Shown here one piece after another: positions 14,001-26,515 of a stretch of DNA of 64,000 nt (position 1 is the first letter of the stretch; each line of letters begins with the position of its first letter). The stretch lies in the NCBI GenBank assembly GCA_003013855.2, contig ML058408.1, forward strand, positions 7,603,356 through 7,667,355, written 5' to 3'. The notes below the pieces were generated by a model. That model was given only the letters and a program-made list of their open reading frames with translations. It made no database searches and was not told the DNA's origin. The translations under genes were made by a program, and so were the position numbers. This DNA is from Liriodendron chinense. Its lineage: Eukaryota; Streptophyta; Magnoliopsida; Magnoliales; Magnoliaceae.

Positions 14001-16339
14001 CAGGAATACCCGGAAAACACGAGCGTAACCTAAACCCGCGCAGTTGTGATTAAAACCCACAAATGTCATTTCGGAGCGAAACAAAACATCCTTATTGCTG
14101 CCAAATACTCCGAAATACCCTAAAACTCTTAACCAGCAAGTTTCAAAGTTGCGCGGTGCATATCTTTACCTGTGCACCTCGAAATGCGTTTCACCCTTAT
14201 CTGGAGCTGACCATAAGGGTCTGAAAGCCTACAGGTTCCATTTTAGAGCGGAACGGGACATGCGTATTGCTGCCAAATGATCTGAAATCCCCAAAAATGC
14301 CTAACTCACAACTTTGAAATCTTGCGGTGTGGATTTCCATGTGTGCGATTCTCGGAACAACGTTCCTATATGAAGAACCGACCCGAAGGCTCCAAATTAG
14401 GAAGGAATAACCAAAATTCATAACATCTGGACATCTGCACCTCATCCCGTTCATAAAATAGGTCGATGATAGCACACTCAATTATATTGGCCAAGCCTCT
14501 TTCCAATCTAATTGAGATTCACAACTGTTGGGGCTCAAATTTGCACCTATGATAAAACAGTATGTAGCGGTCCATCTATAATGATTTGGATCAATTTTAA
14601 GATCTAGAATACCTAAAAAATACCAGCGTATCCCTAACCCACGCAGTTGTGACCAAAACCCACAATTGTCGCTTGGGAGTTAAACTGGACATGCGTATTT
14701 TCGTCAAATAATTCCAAATACCCGAAAACCCTTAACTTACAAGTTTAAAAGTCATACGGTGCATATCTTTACATGCACACCTTGAAATGCGTTTGACCCT
14801 TGTTAGGAGCTGACCAAAAGGGTTTGAAATCCCACAAGTACCATTTCAGAGCGAACCTGGACATGCGTATTGCTGACAAAAATGATTCAGAACACCCAAA
14901 AATGCTTAACTCACAAGTTGGAAAGTCTTGTGGTGCGTATTTCTATGTGCGCGGTTTCTTCAACAACTTTCCTATACGAAAAGCCAACCCGGAGGCTCAA
15001 AATTAGGAAGGAATTACCAAAATTCGTAACATCTGTACCTCTGCATCCCATCCCGTTCATTTGATAGGACGACGATAGCACACTCAATTATATCGCACAA
15101 GCCTCTTTCCAATCTAATTGACTTCACAACTGTTGGGGCTCAAATTTGCACCCACGATAAAACTGTATGTAGCAGACCATCTATGATGATTTGGATTGAT
15201 TTCAAGATCAGGAATACCCGAAAAACACCAGCGTAACCCTAACCCGTGCAATTGTGATCAAAACCCACAAATGTAGTTTCGGAGCAAAACTGGAGATGCG
15301 TATTGCGGCTAAATAATTAGAAATACCCTAAAACCCTTAACCTGCAAGTTTCAAAGTTGCGCGATGCATATCTTTACCTGCGCACCTTAAAATGCGTTTG
15401 ACCCTTATACGGAGCAGACTGAAAGGATCCAAAAGCCTACAGGTACCATTTCAGAGCGGAACTGGATATGCATGTTGCTGCCAAATGATCCAGAACACCA
15501 AAAAATGCTTAACTCACAAGTTTAAAAGTCTTGCGGTGCGTATTTCCATGTGCGTGCTTCTCGGAACAACGATAATATACTTAGAGCCAACCGGGAGGCT
15601 CCAAATTAGGAAGGAATAACCAAAATTCGTAACATTTGGACCTCTGCACGCCATCCCGTTCATAAGATAGGTCGATGATAGCACAATCAATTGTATCGAC
15701 CAAGCCTCTTTCCAATCTAAATGAGAGTCTCAACTGTGGGGGCTCGATTTGCACCCATGATAAAACAGTATGTAGCGGTCCATCTACGGCGATTTGGATC
15801 GATTTCAAGATCAAGAATACCTGATAAACACCAGCGTAACCCTAACCCGCGCAGTTGTGATCGAAACGCACGAATGTAGTTTTGGAGCGAAACTGGAGAT
15901 GCGTATTGTTGCCAAATAATTCGAAATACCCTAAAACCCTTAACCTATAAGTTTCAAAGTCACGCGGTACATATCTTTACCTACGCACCTCGAAATGAAT
16001 TTGACCCTTGTCCAGAGCTGATTGAGAGGGTCCGAAAGCAAATAGGTACCATTTCAGAGCGGAACTGGACATCCTCGTGCTACCAAATGATTTGTAACCC
16101 CCAAAAATGCTTAACTCACAAGTTTGAAAGTCTTGTGGTTCGTATTTCCATGTTCGCGCTTTCCCGAAAAACGTTAATATACGAAGAGCCGACCCGGAGT
16201 CTCAAAATTAGGAAGGAATTACCAAAATTCGTAACATCTAGACCTCTGCACCCCATCTCATTCATAAGATAGGTCGATGATAGCACACTCAATTGTATCG
16301 GCCAAGCCTCTTTCCAATCTAATTAAGATTCATAATTGT

Positions 16340-18100
16340 TGGGGCTCAAATTTGCACCCATGATAAAACAGTCTGTATTGGTCCATCTACAACGATTTGG
16401 ATCGATTTTAAGATCAAGAATATCCAGAAAACTCCAGCGTTACCTTAACCCGCGCAGTTGTGATCAAAACCCACAAATGTCATTTCAGAGTGAAACTGGA
16501 CATGCATATTTTCGCCAAGTAATCCGAAATACCCTAAAACCCTTAACCTGCCAGTTTCAAAGTCGCGGGGTACATATCTATACCTGTGCACCTCGAAATG
16601 CGTTTGACTCTTGTTTGAAGCTGACCAAAAGGGTCTGAAAGCCTATAGGTACCATTTCAGAGCAGAACTGGACATGCGTATTGCTGCCAAATGATCCGGA
16701 ACACCCCAAAATTCCTAACTCACAAGTTTAAAAGTCCTGCAGTGCGTATTTCCTTGTGCGCGCTTCCCAAAACAACGTTAAAATACTAAAAACCAACCAG
16801 GAGGTTCCAAATTAGGAAGTATCAAAATACGTAACATCTGTAATTCTGCACCCCATCCCGTTCATAAGATAAGTCGATGATAGCACCCTTAATTGCAACG
16901 ACCAAGCCTCTTTCCATTCTAATTGAGATTCACAACTGTAGGGGCTCAAATTTGAACCCATGATAAAACAGTATCTAGCGTTCCATCTACAATGATTTGG
17001 ATTGATTTCAAGATCAGGAATATTCGAAAAACACCAGCGTAACCCTAACCCATGCAGTGGTCACCAAAACCCACAAATGTTGTTTCGGAGTGAAACTGAA
17101 CATGCATATTGCCGTCAAATAACCTGAAATACCATAAAGCCCTTTACCGGCAAGTTTCTAAGTCGCGCAATGCATATCTTTACCTACGCACCTCGAAATG
17201 CGTTTGACCCTTGTCCGGAGCTGACCGAAAGGGTTTGAAAGCCTACAGGTACCATTTCCGATCGAAAATGGACATGTGTATTTCCATGTGCGCGGTTTTC
17301 GGAACAACATTCCTATACGAAAAGCCAACACGGAGGCTCAAAATTAGGAAGGAATTACCAAAATTCGTAACATCTAGACCTCTGCACCCCATCCCGTTCA
17401 TTTGATAGGTCGATGATAGCACACTCAATTATACCGACCAAGCCTCTATCCAATCTAATTGAGATTCACAACCGTTAGGGCTCAAATTTGCACCCATGAG
17501 AAAACAGTATGTAGCAGACCATCTACGATGACTTGGATCGATTTCAAGATCAGGAATACCCAAAAAACACCAACGTAACCCTAACGTAGTCATGATCAAA
17601 ACCCACAAATGTAGTTTTGGAGCGAAACTGGAGATGCATATTGCATCCAAATAATCTGAAATACCCTAAAACCCTTAACCTGCAAGTTTCAAAGTCACGC
17701 GGTGCATATCTTAACCTGTGCACCTTGAAATGCATTTGACCCTTATCTGGAGCTGACCGAAAGGGTCCGAAAGCCTACAGGTACCATTTAAGACTGAAAC
17801 TGGGCATGCGTATTTCTACCAAATGATTGAGAACGCCCAAAAATGCTTAACTCACAAGTTTGAAGGTCTTGCGGTGCGTATTTCCATGTGCGCGCTTCCC
17901 GGAATAACGTTAATACACGAAGAGCTGACCTAGAGGATCAAAATTAGGAAGGAATTACTAAAATTCGTAACATCTGGACCTCTGCGACCCATCCCATTCA
18001 TAAGACAGGTCGATGATAGCACACTCAATCGTATCACCCAAGCATCTTTACAATCTAACTGAGATTTACAACTGTTGGGGCTCAAATATGCACTCATGCT
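16340..18100. repeat. Higher-order satellite block, copy 2
   Basis: This is the counterpart of the block at 11580-14000. The offset is about 4.75 kb at the left end and about 4.14 kb after the 68 bp deletion shared at 17276-17282, so one ~600 bp unit was lost here or gained in the other block. It shares CCAGAAAACTCCAGCGTTACC (near 16420) and the unusual CCTAACGTAGTCATGATCA (near 17580). Confidence 0.7.
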
Positions 18101-18588
18101 AAAACAGTATGTTGTCGTCCATCTAGAAAGATTTGGATCAATTTCAAGATCTGGAATACCTGGAAAACACTAGCATAACCCAAACCCGCGTAGTTGTGAC
18201 CAAAACCCACAAATGTCGTTTCGGAGCGAAATTGAACTTCCTTATTGCCGCCAAATAATCCGAAATACCCTAAAACCCTTCACCTGCAAGTTTTAAAGTT
18301 GCATGGTGCATATCTTTACCTATGCACCTCGAAATGCATTTGACCCTTGTCCGATGTTGACCGAAAGGGTTCGAAAGCCTACAGGCACCATTTTAGAGGG
18401 AAACTTGACATTCGTATTGGCTGCCAAATGATCCGTAACGCTGAAAAATGCTTAACTCGCAAGTTTGAAAGTCGTACGGTGCGTATTTCCATGGGTGCGC
18501 TTCCCCGAACTACGTTCCTATACAAAGAGCCGACCCGGAAGCTCCAAATTAGGAAGGAATTACTAAAATTCGTACCATTTGGACCTCT

Positions 18589-18684
18589 GCACCCCATTTA
18601 ATGCTTCTGACCCTTAACTTACATGTTTCAAAGTTGCACGGTGCATATCTTCATCTATGCACCATTTAATGCTTTTGACCCTTA
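18589..18684. repeat. Rearranged satellite junction with a short direct repeat
   Basis: The phrase GCACC-ATTTAATGCTT-TGACCCTTA occurs at 18589-18616 and again at 18659-18684. The first copy follows CCTCTGCACC, which normally continues into CATCCCGTTCAT. After it the sequence returns to an earlier part of the unit (AACTTACATGTTTCAAAG). The two joints lie at GCACC and CCCTTA, both short sequences common to the joined parts. About 270 bp of the expected unit is missing. Confidence 0.7.
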
Positions 18685-19939
18685 TCTGGAGCTAACCGAA
18701 AGGGTCCGAAAGCCTACAGGTACCATTTCAGAGTGGAACTGGACCTACGTATTGCTGCCAAATAATCCGGAACGCCCAAAAATGCCAAACTCACAAGTTT
18801 GAAAGTCTTGCGGTGCGTATTTCCATGCGTGCGCTTCCTAGAACAACGTTAATATACGAAGAGCCAACCCGGAGGCTCAAAATTAGAAAGGAATTACCAA
18901 AATTCGTAACATCTGGACCTCTGCACCCCATCCCATTCATTAGATAGGTCGATGATAGCACACTCAATTATATCAGCCTAGCCTCTTTCCAATCTAATTG
19001 AGATTTGTAATGGTTGGGGTTCAAATTTGCACCCATGATAAAATAGTATGTGGTGGACCATCTACGATGATTTGGATCGATTTGAAGATCAAGAATACCC
19101 AAAAAGCACCAGCGTAACCTAACCCACGTAGTTGTGATCAAACCCACAAATGTAGTTTCGGAGAAAAACTGGAGATGCGTATTGCAGTAAAATAATCCGA
19201 AATACCCTAAAACCCTTAACGTACAAGTTTCAATGTCTCACGATGCATATCTTTACCAGCGCACCTTGAAATGTGTTTGACCCTTATCTGGAGCTGACCG
19301 AAAGGGTCCGAAAGACTATAGGTACCATTTTCGAGGGGAACTGGACAGGCGTATTGTTGCCAAATGATCCAAAATGCCCAAAAATGCTTAACTCACAAGT
19401 TTGAAAGTCTCGCGGTACGTATTTTCGTGCGTGCGCTTCCCGGAACAACGTTAATATACGAAGAGCCAACCCTGAGGCTCCAAATTAGAATGGAATTACC
19501 AGAATTCGTAACATCTGGGCCTCTGCACCCCATCCCATTCATTTGATAGGTCGATGATAGCACACTCAATTGTATCGTCCATGCCTCTATCCAATCTCAT
19601 TGCGATTCACAACTGTTAGGGCTCAAATTTGCACCAACGATAAAACAGTATGTAACGGTCAATCTACGACGATCTGGATAGATTTCAAGATCAGGAATAC
19701 CAAAAAAAACTAGCGTAACCCTAACCCGCGCAGTTCTGACCAAAACTTGCAAATTTCATTTCGGAGCGAAACTGAACATGCGTATTGCGGCCAAATAATC
19801 CAAAATACCCTAAAACCCTAAGCTTACAACTTTCAAATTCGCATGGTGCACATCTTTACCTGCGCAACTTGAAATGCTTATGACCCTTTTCCGGAGCTGA
19901 TCGAAAGGGTTTGAAAGCCTACAGGTACCATTTCAGAAC

Positions 19940-22758
19940 AGAAGTAGACATGCGTATTGCCGCCAAATGATCCGTAACGCCCAAAAATGCTTAACTCGCA
20001 AGTTTGAAAGTCTTGTGGTGCAAATTTCCATGTGCGCACTTCCCGGAACAACGTTCCTAAAAGAAGAGCCGACCCGGAAGCTCCAAATTCGAAAGAAATT
20101 ACCAAAATTCGTAACATCTGGACCTCTGCACCCCATCCCGTTCATTTGAAAGGTCAATGATAGCACACTCAATTGTATCAGCCAAGCCTCTTTCCAAACT
20201 AATAGAGATTCACAACTGTTGGGGTTCAAATTTGCATCCATGATAAAACAGTATGTAGCAGACCATCTACGATGTTTTGGATCGATTACACGATCAAGAA
20301 TACCCTAAAAACACCAGTGTAACCATAGCCCGCGCAGTTGTGACCAAAACCCAAGAAAAAAATTGGAGTGAAACTGGAGATATGTATCGTGGCCAAATAA
20401 TCCGAAATACCCTAAAAACCTTAACCTGCAAGTTTCAAAGTCGCGCAGTGCATATCTTTACCTGTGTACATCGAAATGCATTTAACCCTTGACCGAAAGG
20501 GTCCGAAAACCTATAGGTACCATTTCAGAGCAGAACTGGGAATGCGTATTGCTGCCAAATGATCCGTAACGTCAAAAAATGCTTAACTCACAAGTTTGAA
20601 AGTCTTGCTGTGCGTATTTCCAGGTGCGCGCTTCCTGGAACAAAGTTCCTAAAAGAAGAGCCGACCCGAAAGCTCCAAATTCGGAAGGAATTACCAAAAT
20701 TCGTAACATCTGGACCTCTGCACCCGATCCCGTTCATTTGATAGGTCAATGATAGAACACTCAATTGTATCGGCCAAGCCCCTTTCCAATCTAATAGAGA
20801 TTCACAACTATTGGGGTTCAAATTTGCACCCATGAAAAAACAGTATGTAGCGGACCATCTACGATGATTTGGATCGATTACAAGACCAGGAATACTCGAA
20901 GAACACCTACATAACCCTAACCCACGCGGTTGTGACCAAAACCCACAAATGTCATTTCAGAGGGAAAATGGAGATATGTATTGTGGCCAAATAATACGAA
21001 ATACTCTAAAACCCCTCACATGCAAGTTTCAAACTCGCGTGGTGCATATCTTTACTTGCGCACATCGAAATGCATTTGACCCTTGTTCAGAGCTGACTGA
21101 AAGGTTTCGAAAGCCTATAGGTACCATTTCAGAGTAGAACTGGACATGCATATTGCTGCCAAATGATAAGTAATGCCCAAAAATGCTTAACTCAAAAGTT
21201 TGAAAGTCTTACGGTGCGTATTTCCATGTGAGCGCTTCCCGGAACAATGTTCCTAAAAGAAGACCCGACCCAGAAGCTCCAAATTTAGAAGGAATTACCA
21301 AAATTCGTAACATCTTGACCTCTGCACCCCATCCCGTTCATTTAAAAGGTCGATGATAGCACACTCAATTGTATCGGCCAAGCCTCTTTCCAAACTAATA
21401 GAGATTCGCAACTGTTGGGGTTCAAATTTGCACCTATGATAAAACAGTACGTCGTGGACGATCTACGATGACTTGGATTGATTACAAGATCATCAATACC
21501 CGAAAAACACCAGTGTAACCATAGCCCGCACAGTTGTGACCAAAACCCCAAAAAAAAAATTGGACCGAAACTGGAGATATGTGTTGTGGCCAAATAATCT
21601 AAAATACCCTAAAACCCTTAACCTGCAAGTTTCAAAGTTGCGCGGTGCATATCTTTACCTGTGCACGTCGAAATGCATTTAACCCTTGTCCAGAGCTGAC
21701 CAAAAGGGTCCGAAAGCCTATAGGTACCATTTCAGAGCAGAACTAGAAATGCTTATTGCTGTTAAATGATCCGTAACGCCCAAAAAAGCTTAACTCGCAA
21801 GTTTGAAAGTCTTGCTGTGCGTATTTCCAGGTGCGCGCTTCCTGGAACAACATTCCTAAAAGAAGAGCCGACCCCGAAAGCTCCAAATTCGGAAGGAATT
21901 ACCAAAATTCGTAACATCTGGGCCTCTGCACCCGATCCCGTTCATTTGATAGGTCGATGATAGAACACACAATTGTATCGGCCAAGCCTCTTTCCAATCT
22001 AATAAAGATTCGCAACTATTGGGGTTCAAATTTGCACCCATGAAAAAACAGTATGTAGCGGACCATTTACGATGATTTGGATTGATTACAAGACCAGGAA
22101 TACCCGAAGAACACCAATGTAACCATAGCCCGCGGAGTTGTGACCAAAACCCAGGAAAAAAATTGGAGCGAAACTGGAGATATGTATTGTGGCCAAATAA
22201 TCCAAAAACCCTAAAACCCTTAACTTGCAAGTTTCAAAGTCGCGCGGTGCATATCTTTACCTGCGTACATCGAAATGCGTTTAACCCTTGTCCAGAGCTG
22301 ACCGAAAGGGTACAAAAGCCTATAGGTACCATTTCAGAGCAGAACTGGAAATGCGTATTGCTTCCAAATGATCCGTAACGCCCAAAAATGCTTAACACAC
22401 AAGTTTGAAAGCATTGCGGTCCATATTTTCATGTGCGCGCTTCCCGCAACAACGTTCCTAAAAGAAGAGCAGACCCGAATGCTCCAAATTCGGAAGGAAT
22501 TATCAAAATTCGTAACATCTGGACCTTTGCACCTGATCCCGTTCATTTGATAGGTCGATGATAGCACACTCAATTGTATCGGCCAAGCCTCCTTCCAATC
22601 TAATAGAGATTCGCAACTGTTGGGGTTCAAATTTGCACCCATGAAAAAACAGTATGTCGCGGACCATCTACGATGATTTGGATCAAGTACAAGACCAGGA
22701 ATACCCAAAAAACACCTACATAACCCTAACCCGCGCGGTTGTGACCAAAACCCACAAA
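19940..22758. repeat. Locally homogenised satellite subfamily
   Basis: Five consecutive units carry CCTAAAAGAAGA in place of CCTATACGAAGA (near 20056, 20648, 21252, 21856 and 22457). They mostly have GATTACAAGA in place of GATTTCAAGA. Three of them have an A-rich replacement, AAAAAAATTGGA, where other units read CACAAATGTCATTTCGGA (near 20355, 21550 and 22156). The clustering of these private variants points to recent local copying. The subfamily continues after the insertion at 27242. Confidence 0.75.
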
Positions 22759-22879
22759 TGTAAGAACCCAAATTCTCATAAGTGATTATATACACACTTG
22801 TGAACACTTCAACTTAGGACCAGTGGGATACAAATACTGTATAGTAGACTCTGCATCCATGAGTTTAGTACGTTAGATT

Positions 22880-22921
22880 GAATTTCAGGGACAAAATTCT
22901 TGTAAGGGGGGTAGGATGTAA
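22880..22921 (+). pseudogene. C-terminal tail of a chromovirus pol
   Basis: This frame reads EFQGQNSCKGGRM then a TAA stop. The form matches the family-typical end of Tekay/Del polyproteins, where the final ATG-TAA overlaps the LTR start. A TAG stop sits two codons upstream of the tail, and I see no chromodomain or integrase sequence in the 120 bases before it. What is left is a short non-functional remnant. Confidence 0.7.
22904..22916 (+). other. Polypurine tract of the Tekay/Del-like remnant
   Basis: AAGGGGGGTAGGA lies immediately before the LTR start TGTAATATC. This is the expected primer for plus-strand DNA synthesis and fixes the element on the plus strand. Confidence 0.75.
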
Positions 22922-25027
22922 TATCTGTGATTTTTTATGATTTATTATTTAATTTAAAAATCTGAATTAGAATTTATAAAATTAAAATAATAATAATTTA
23001 ATGTGTGTAAGTTGATAACATGTTTGATGTACGTTTCTCATGGAATAATTGGGTAGAAAAGTGGAATTATAAACCATATTCCATGTACAAAAACTTTAGT
23101 AATTCATTTTAAATTATTTATATTATCTGTGGAATTGATCTGAGCCATAAATTGATAGATTAAATCATTTAGAATCCAATAATATAGTCTGATCTACCCA
23201 GATCCGATCATAGATCTTTCTATCGTGGCCATTCATCCTCATTTTAATCACCATGGCCCATTGAGCTAATCAAACCGAGTTTGGTTCCGTTGGAATTATA
23301 GAGTATCCTTAGAAGAACCTTTATGACCGTTGAAATTCTCATCGGACTTCGATCAAGCCATTAAAACTTGTCCTAGCACCAAACCAGTGGTGAAAGTGAA
23401 CCCCCGTGATTTATTTCAATTGGTGTGTCAGTTAGCTGTGGGATTTTCTCCACACCTTTGTTATAGCATTTTAACCGTCCATGTGAAATTTCATCACCGG
23501 ATGATCTTCCGAGACCGTTTAATCGAAGAATTACTGCGTAGGGCCATGTGGACCACCAATCAAGGTGAAATCACTCATGGGCGACCTTTTTCATATTCTT
23601 AGGTGACCTATTGGATTAGATTCCCTCATAAGGTCCTAGATATGTCCATGTAGACCGAGAAGTACAGAAGTCACATTCGTTGCGATGTGCCAATTCAAAA
23701 TCTAAATTTTAGGATATGGTTACGGAGTTTGGTACAGAGAGATTTCTATCTTCATTGTGGACCGTCCATCTTTATGTATGGACGTCGGTGTGTGTCTAGA
23801 TTTTGGCTATTTTAGGTTTTCTAAGATGGCCCACGTCCCCATGTTTTCAGAATCTTGAACCGAGGTGTGTTCACCGTCCATCACATTTTTTATCAATTAC
23901 TCTTAAACCAATAAGAGATTCATCGTCCCAACGATCCATTATTCAATCCATGGACATTCTAACTAATGGTACGGACCACTTCGCACAACACTCAACGGTC
24001 ATGATTTAATCACACCTCAAAGTGGTCAAGCTTATCCTTAGAAACTAACCACCTTAAGTTGTGGTGTTTACCACCATTTAGATCATCATTTGTGTCCTTA
24101 TTAGATCGTGGGTGTGGACACTACCAAATTCTCCCAAATTCATATCACTTTGTCAGTTTTTCGAGGCCAATGTCATAATGGTCTCAGATTTGTGAAAGGT
24201 GGGCCCGATTTTAAGATGTTACACATCTTTTCGAGAGCGTTCATTTAGGCTAACTCTTACATAGATCATATTGTGTCCATCCATCGACCCTTTGACCCGA
24301 GAGTTTACCCACTACTTATTGTGTTAATCCTCTGTATGATGGACATCTTAGATCCAAGAAGGAATCACTAGGTGGACCATCAAAATATTACTTCTATTTT
24401 CACCACAAATATTTATGTTACAAGCTAATGTACTTTATTTAAACTCTCGTAAGAGAGTCCTATTCTACTACTTTTACAATTACGACCGAATCGTAGCCAT
24501 CCCATCACCATTCATCATCAATAGTTTCAAATCCCTACCATCCATTATCACCATCCATCATCACCATCCACCATCATCATCATATGACTGTTGATTGGGA
24601 GGAAGGAGGTAGTATTTTGTAGTGGGCCGAAGATTGGTTTTCTTTGTTATTTTTATTTTTAAAATCTCAGATCGGATTGACAATTGGTGAGTCTACGGAG
24701 ATACTCACTCCACATCATTGTTTGAATTTGCGCATTTGTGTTTTGTTTAGTAGATCAATTATGTTACTTTGATTAAATCTATGCCATTCATTATGTATTA
24801 TAGTTTACGTTTGCTTGTGGACTAGATTTAAAAGGAATCTGATATTTAAGTAGGCCAGGGTGGGAGAAATAGACCCAACCATTAAAAAGGAAATAAAACC
24901 ACTATCTTTGTTTTATAATTTTCGATCTATGCAAAATCAAATTTATTGGGTGGACTAAAGGCCTGAATAATTCAATGGATGGATTGGATCTCAACCTAGT
25001 GGGCCTCACCTTGTGTGAATACATATA

Positions 25028-25051
25028 TAATAATAATAATAATAATAATAA
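25028..25051 (+). repeat. (TAA)n microsatellite
   Basis: About eight TAA copies sit inside the long LTR, followed by AAATAAAACA. This is a simple-sequence run with no sign of function. Confidence 0.9.
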
Positions 25052-26338
25052 AATAAAACAATGGGTTGCTGGACTAGTCAGCACCCCAAGGACGCTGCCA
25101 GTCCAGTAGCGTCATGACTGCTGACGCAAGGGGCGGACGGGCAGCAGTTGGGGGTCCACATGTGGACCCCACCCTGATGTACTTTTCTATATCTACTCCG
25201 ACCATAGTTTACTTCATCATGTGTTTTAATAGCCCACCAAATTTCAACTTAATCCGAGACCCGAGCGGACCATACCAACTTCTACAAATTGGACTATCTT
25301 GCTGAATTTTCTGCAATTGTGCAGAAAATTCCGAATTTATCTCTCATGAACAGCGGGTAATTCGTGGGCCCCACCTTAAGCTTTCTGTCAAATCTATACC
25401 ACTCATTTGTTACATTATTATGTTAGGAGGCTGGAAATTAAATTTTAGAGGGTTTCGATAACCGAGTGGGCCACATCGTCTCAAATAGTGGACAATGTAA
25501 TACAATATAAATCTGAAGGTGAGTAGATTTTAAAGTGGGGACAACAAGCACTTATGGGCCCCACATGTGAACTTTTGGATAAATCCACCTCGTCCACACT
25601 GTTTGTTGGGTTGTGTGGGATTCACCATAAAAATATGGGCCAGAACGGGGTTCCAGGTGGCCCACACCACTTGAAATAATGGGATTGACACCTTGAAAAA
25701 TAACAGAATCTTAATCTTATTGGACTTCAACTTTTGGGTCCCATTGAGGAATATTTTGCCCAATCTAAGCTGTCTAATGCTTAGACCAGCAAGTCTTAAA
25801 ACTGTAAAATAAGTTTGGTACACATCAAACCTCCCAAACAGTCAGATTAAACGAAATTGTGGGGACAACAACTGTCCATTCTCTTTGAATGTATGGTTAT
25901 AGTTTAGTTTAAAGTTCTTGAACCCCTCAAAATGCTGTGTTTCATAATGTGGATGCATTCTTGCCATCTTGATATATATGCACTTGATTTGTTTCTTAAA
26001 TAGTAATGTTGTATGATTCATTAAATTGTGTTAACATGCAATAAATTCTCATTATCACATGTTTATGTTTATATGATCACATATGATGGACCCATACATA
26101 GAGCGGTTTATGGTGAGGTTAAGTCCACGGAATTAAATCAGAGTAAGGGTATGTAAATGGTTCTTAACCATGACTATCCAAGTACGGTTAAGCATGGTCG
26201 GTGTATATAGGTGTGGTTAAGTGTGGTTAAGTTTGTGTGGGATGGATATGGGTGTGGTTATGGGACACCTATGTATGGTACATCATTGGATGAATTGAAA
26301 TATGGGAAACCATCAAGTGTGGTATGTTTTCCCGTCCA

Positions 26339-26515
26339 GAATGCGTCCCGTGTTGGGATCGGATCGTACCCGTGTCAGGATCGGGGCAATTGTTTTCTCA
26401 TTGAGAATGCGACCCGTGTCAGGATCGGGCGTACCGTGTCAGGATCGGAGCAATTGCGTCTCGTCAGGAATGCGACCCGTGTCAGGATCGGGCGTACCGT
26501 GTCAGGATCGGAATG
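26339..26515 (+). repeat. Three-copy ~64 bp minisatellite in the long LTR
   Basis: GAATGCG recurs at 26339, 26405 and 26468 (66 and 63 bp apart). Each copy holds two CCGTGT-GGATCGG boxes, giving six boxes in all. The second and third copies are nearly identical. The block sits about 700 bp from the LTR end. Confidence 0.8.

Larger units (their letters stand above)
1..22758. repeat. ~603 bp tandem satellite, segment 1
   Basis: About 38 head-to-tail copies fill this stretch. The recurring GGTACC site falls at 1090, 1694, 2296, 2902, 3503 and 4107, which gives spacings of 601-606 bp. Landmarks shared by nearly every unit are GGAAGGAATTACCAAAAT, GATAGGTCGATGATAGCACA, GGATCGATTTCAAGATCAGG and ACCCTAAAACCCTTAACC. 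Within a unit, the block starting TCATTTCGGAGCGAAACTGG is followed about 172 bp later by a diverged copy starting CCATTTCAGAGCGGAACTGG, so the unit is partly a dimer. Early units often alternate between a form with TTAATATACGAAG plus CATAAGATAGG and a form with TTCCTATACGAAG plus CATTTGATAGG. Short ORFs recur because the unit length is a multiple of three; I see no gene. The array runs off the left edge and ends in the target duplication ACAAA at 22754-22758. Confidence 0.95.
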
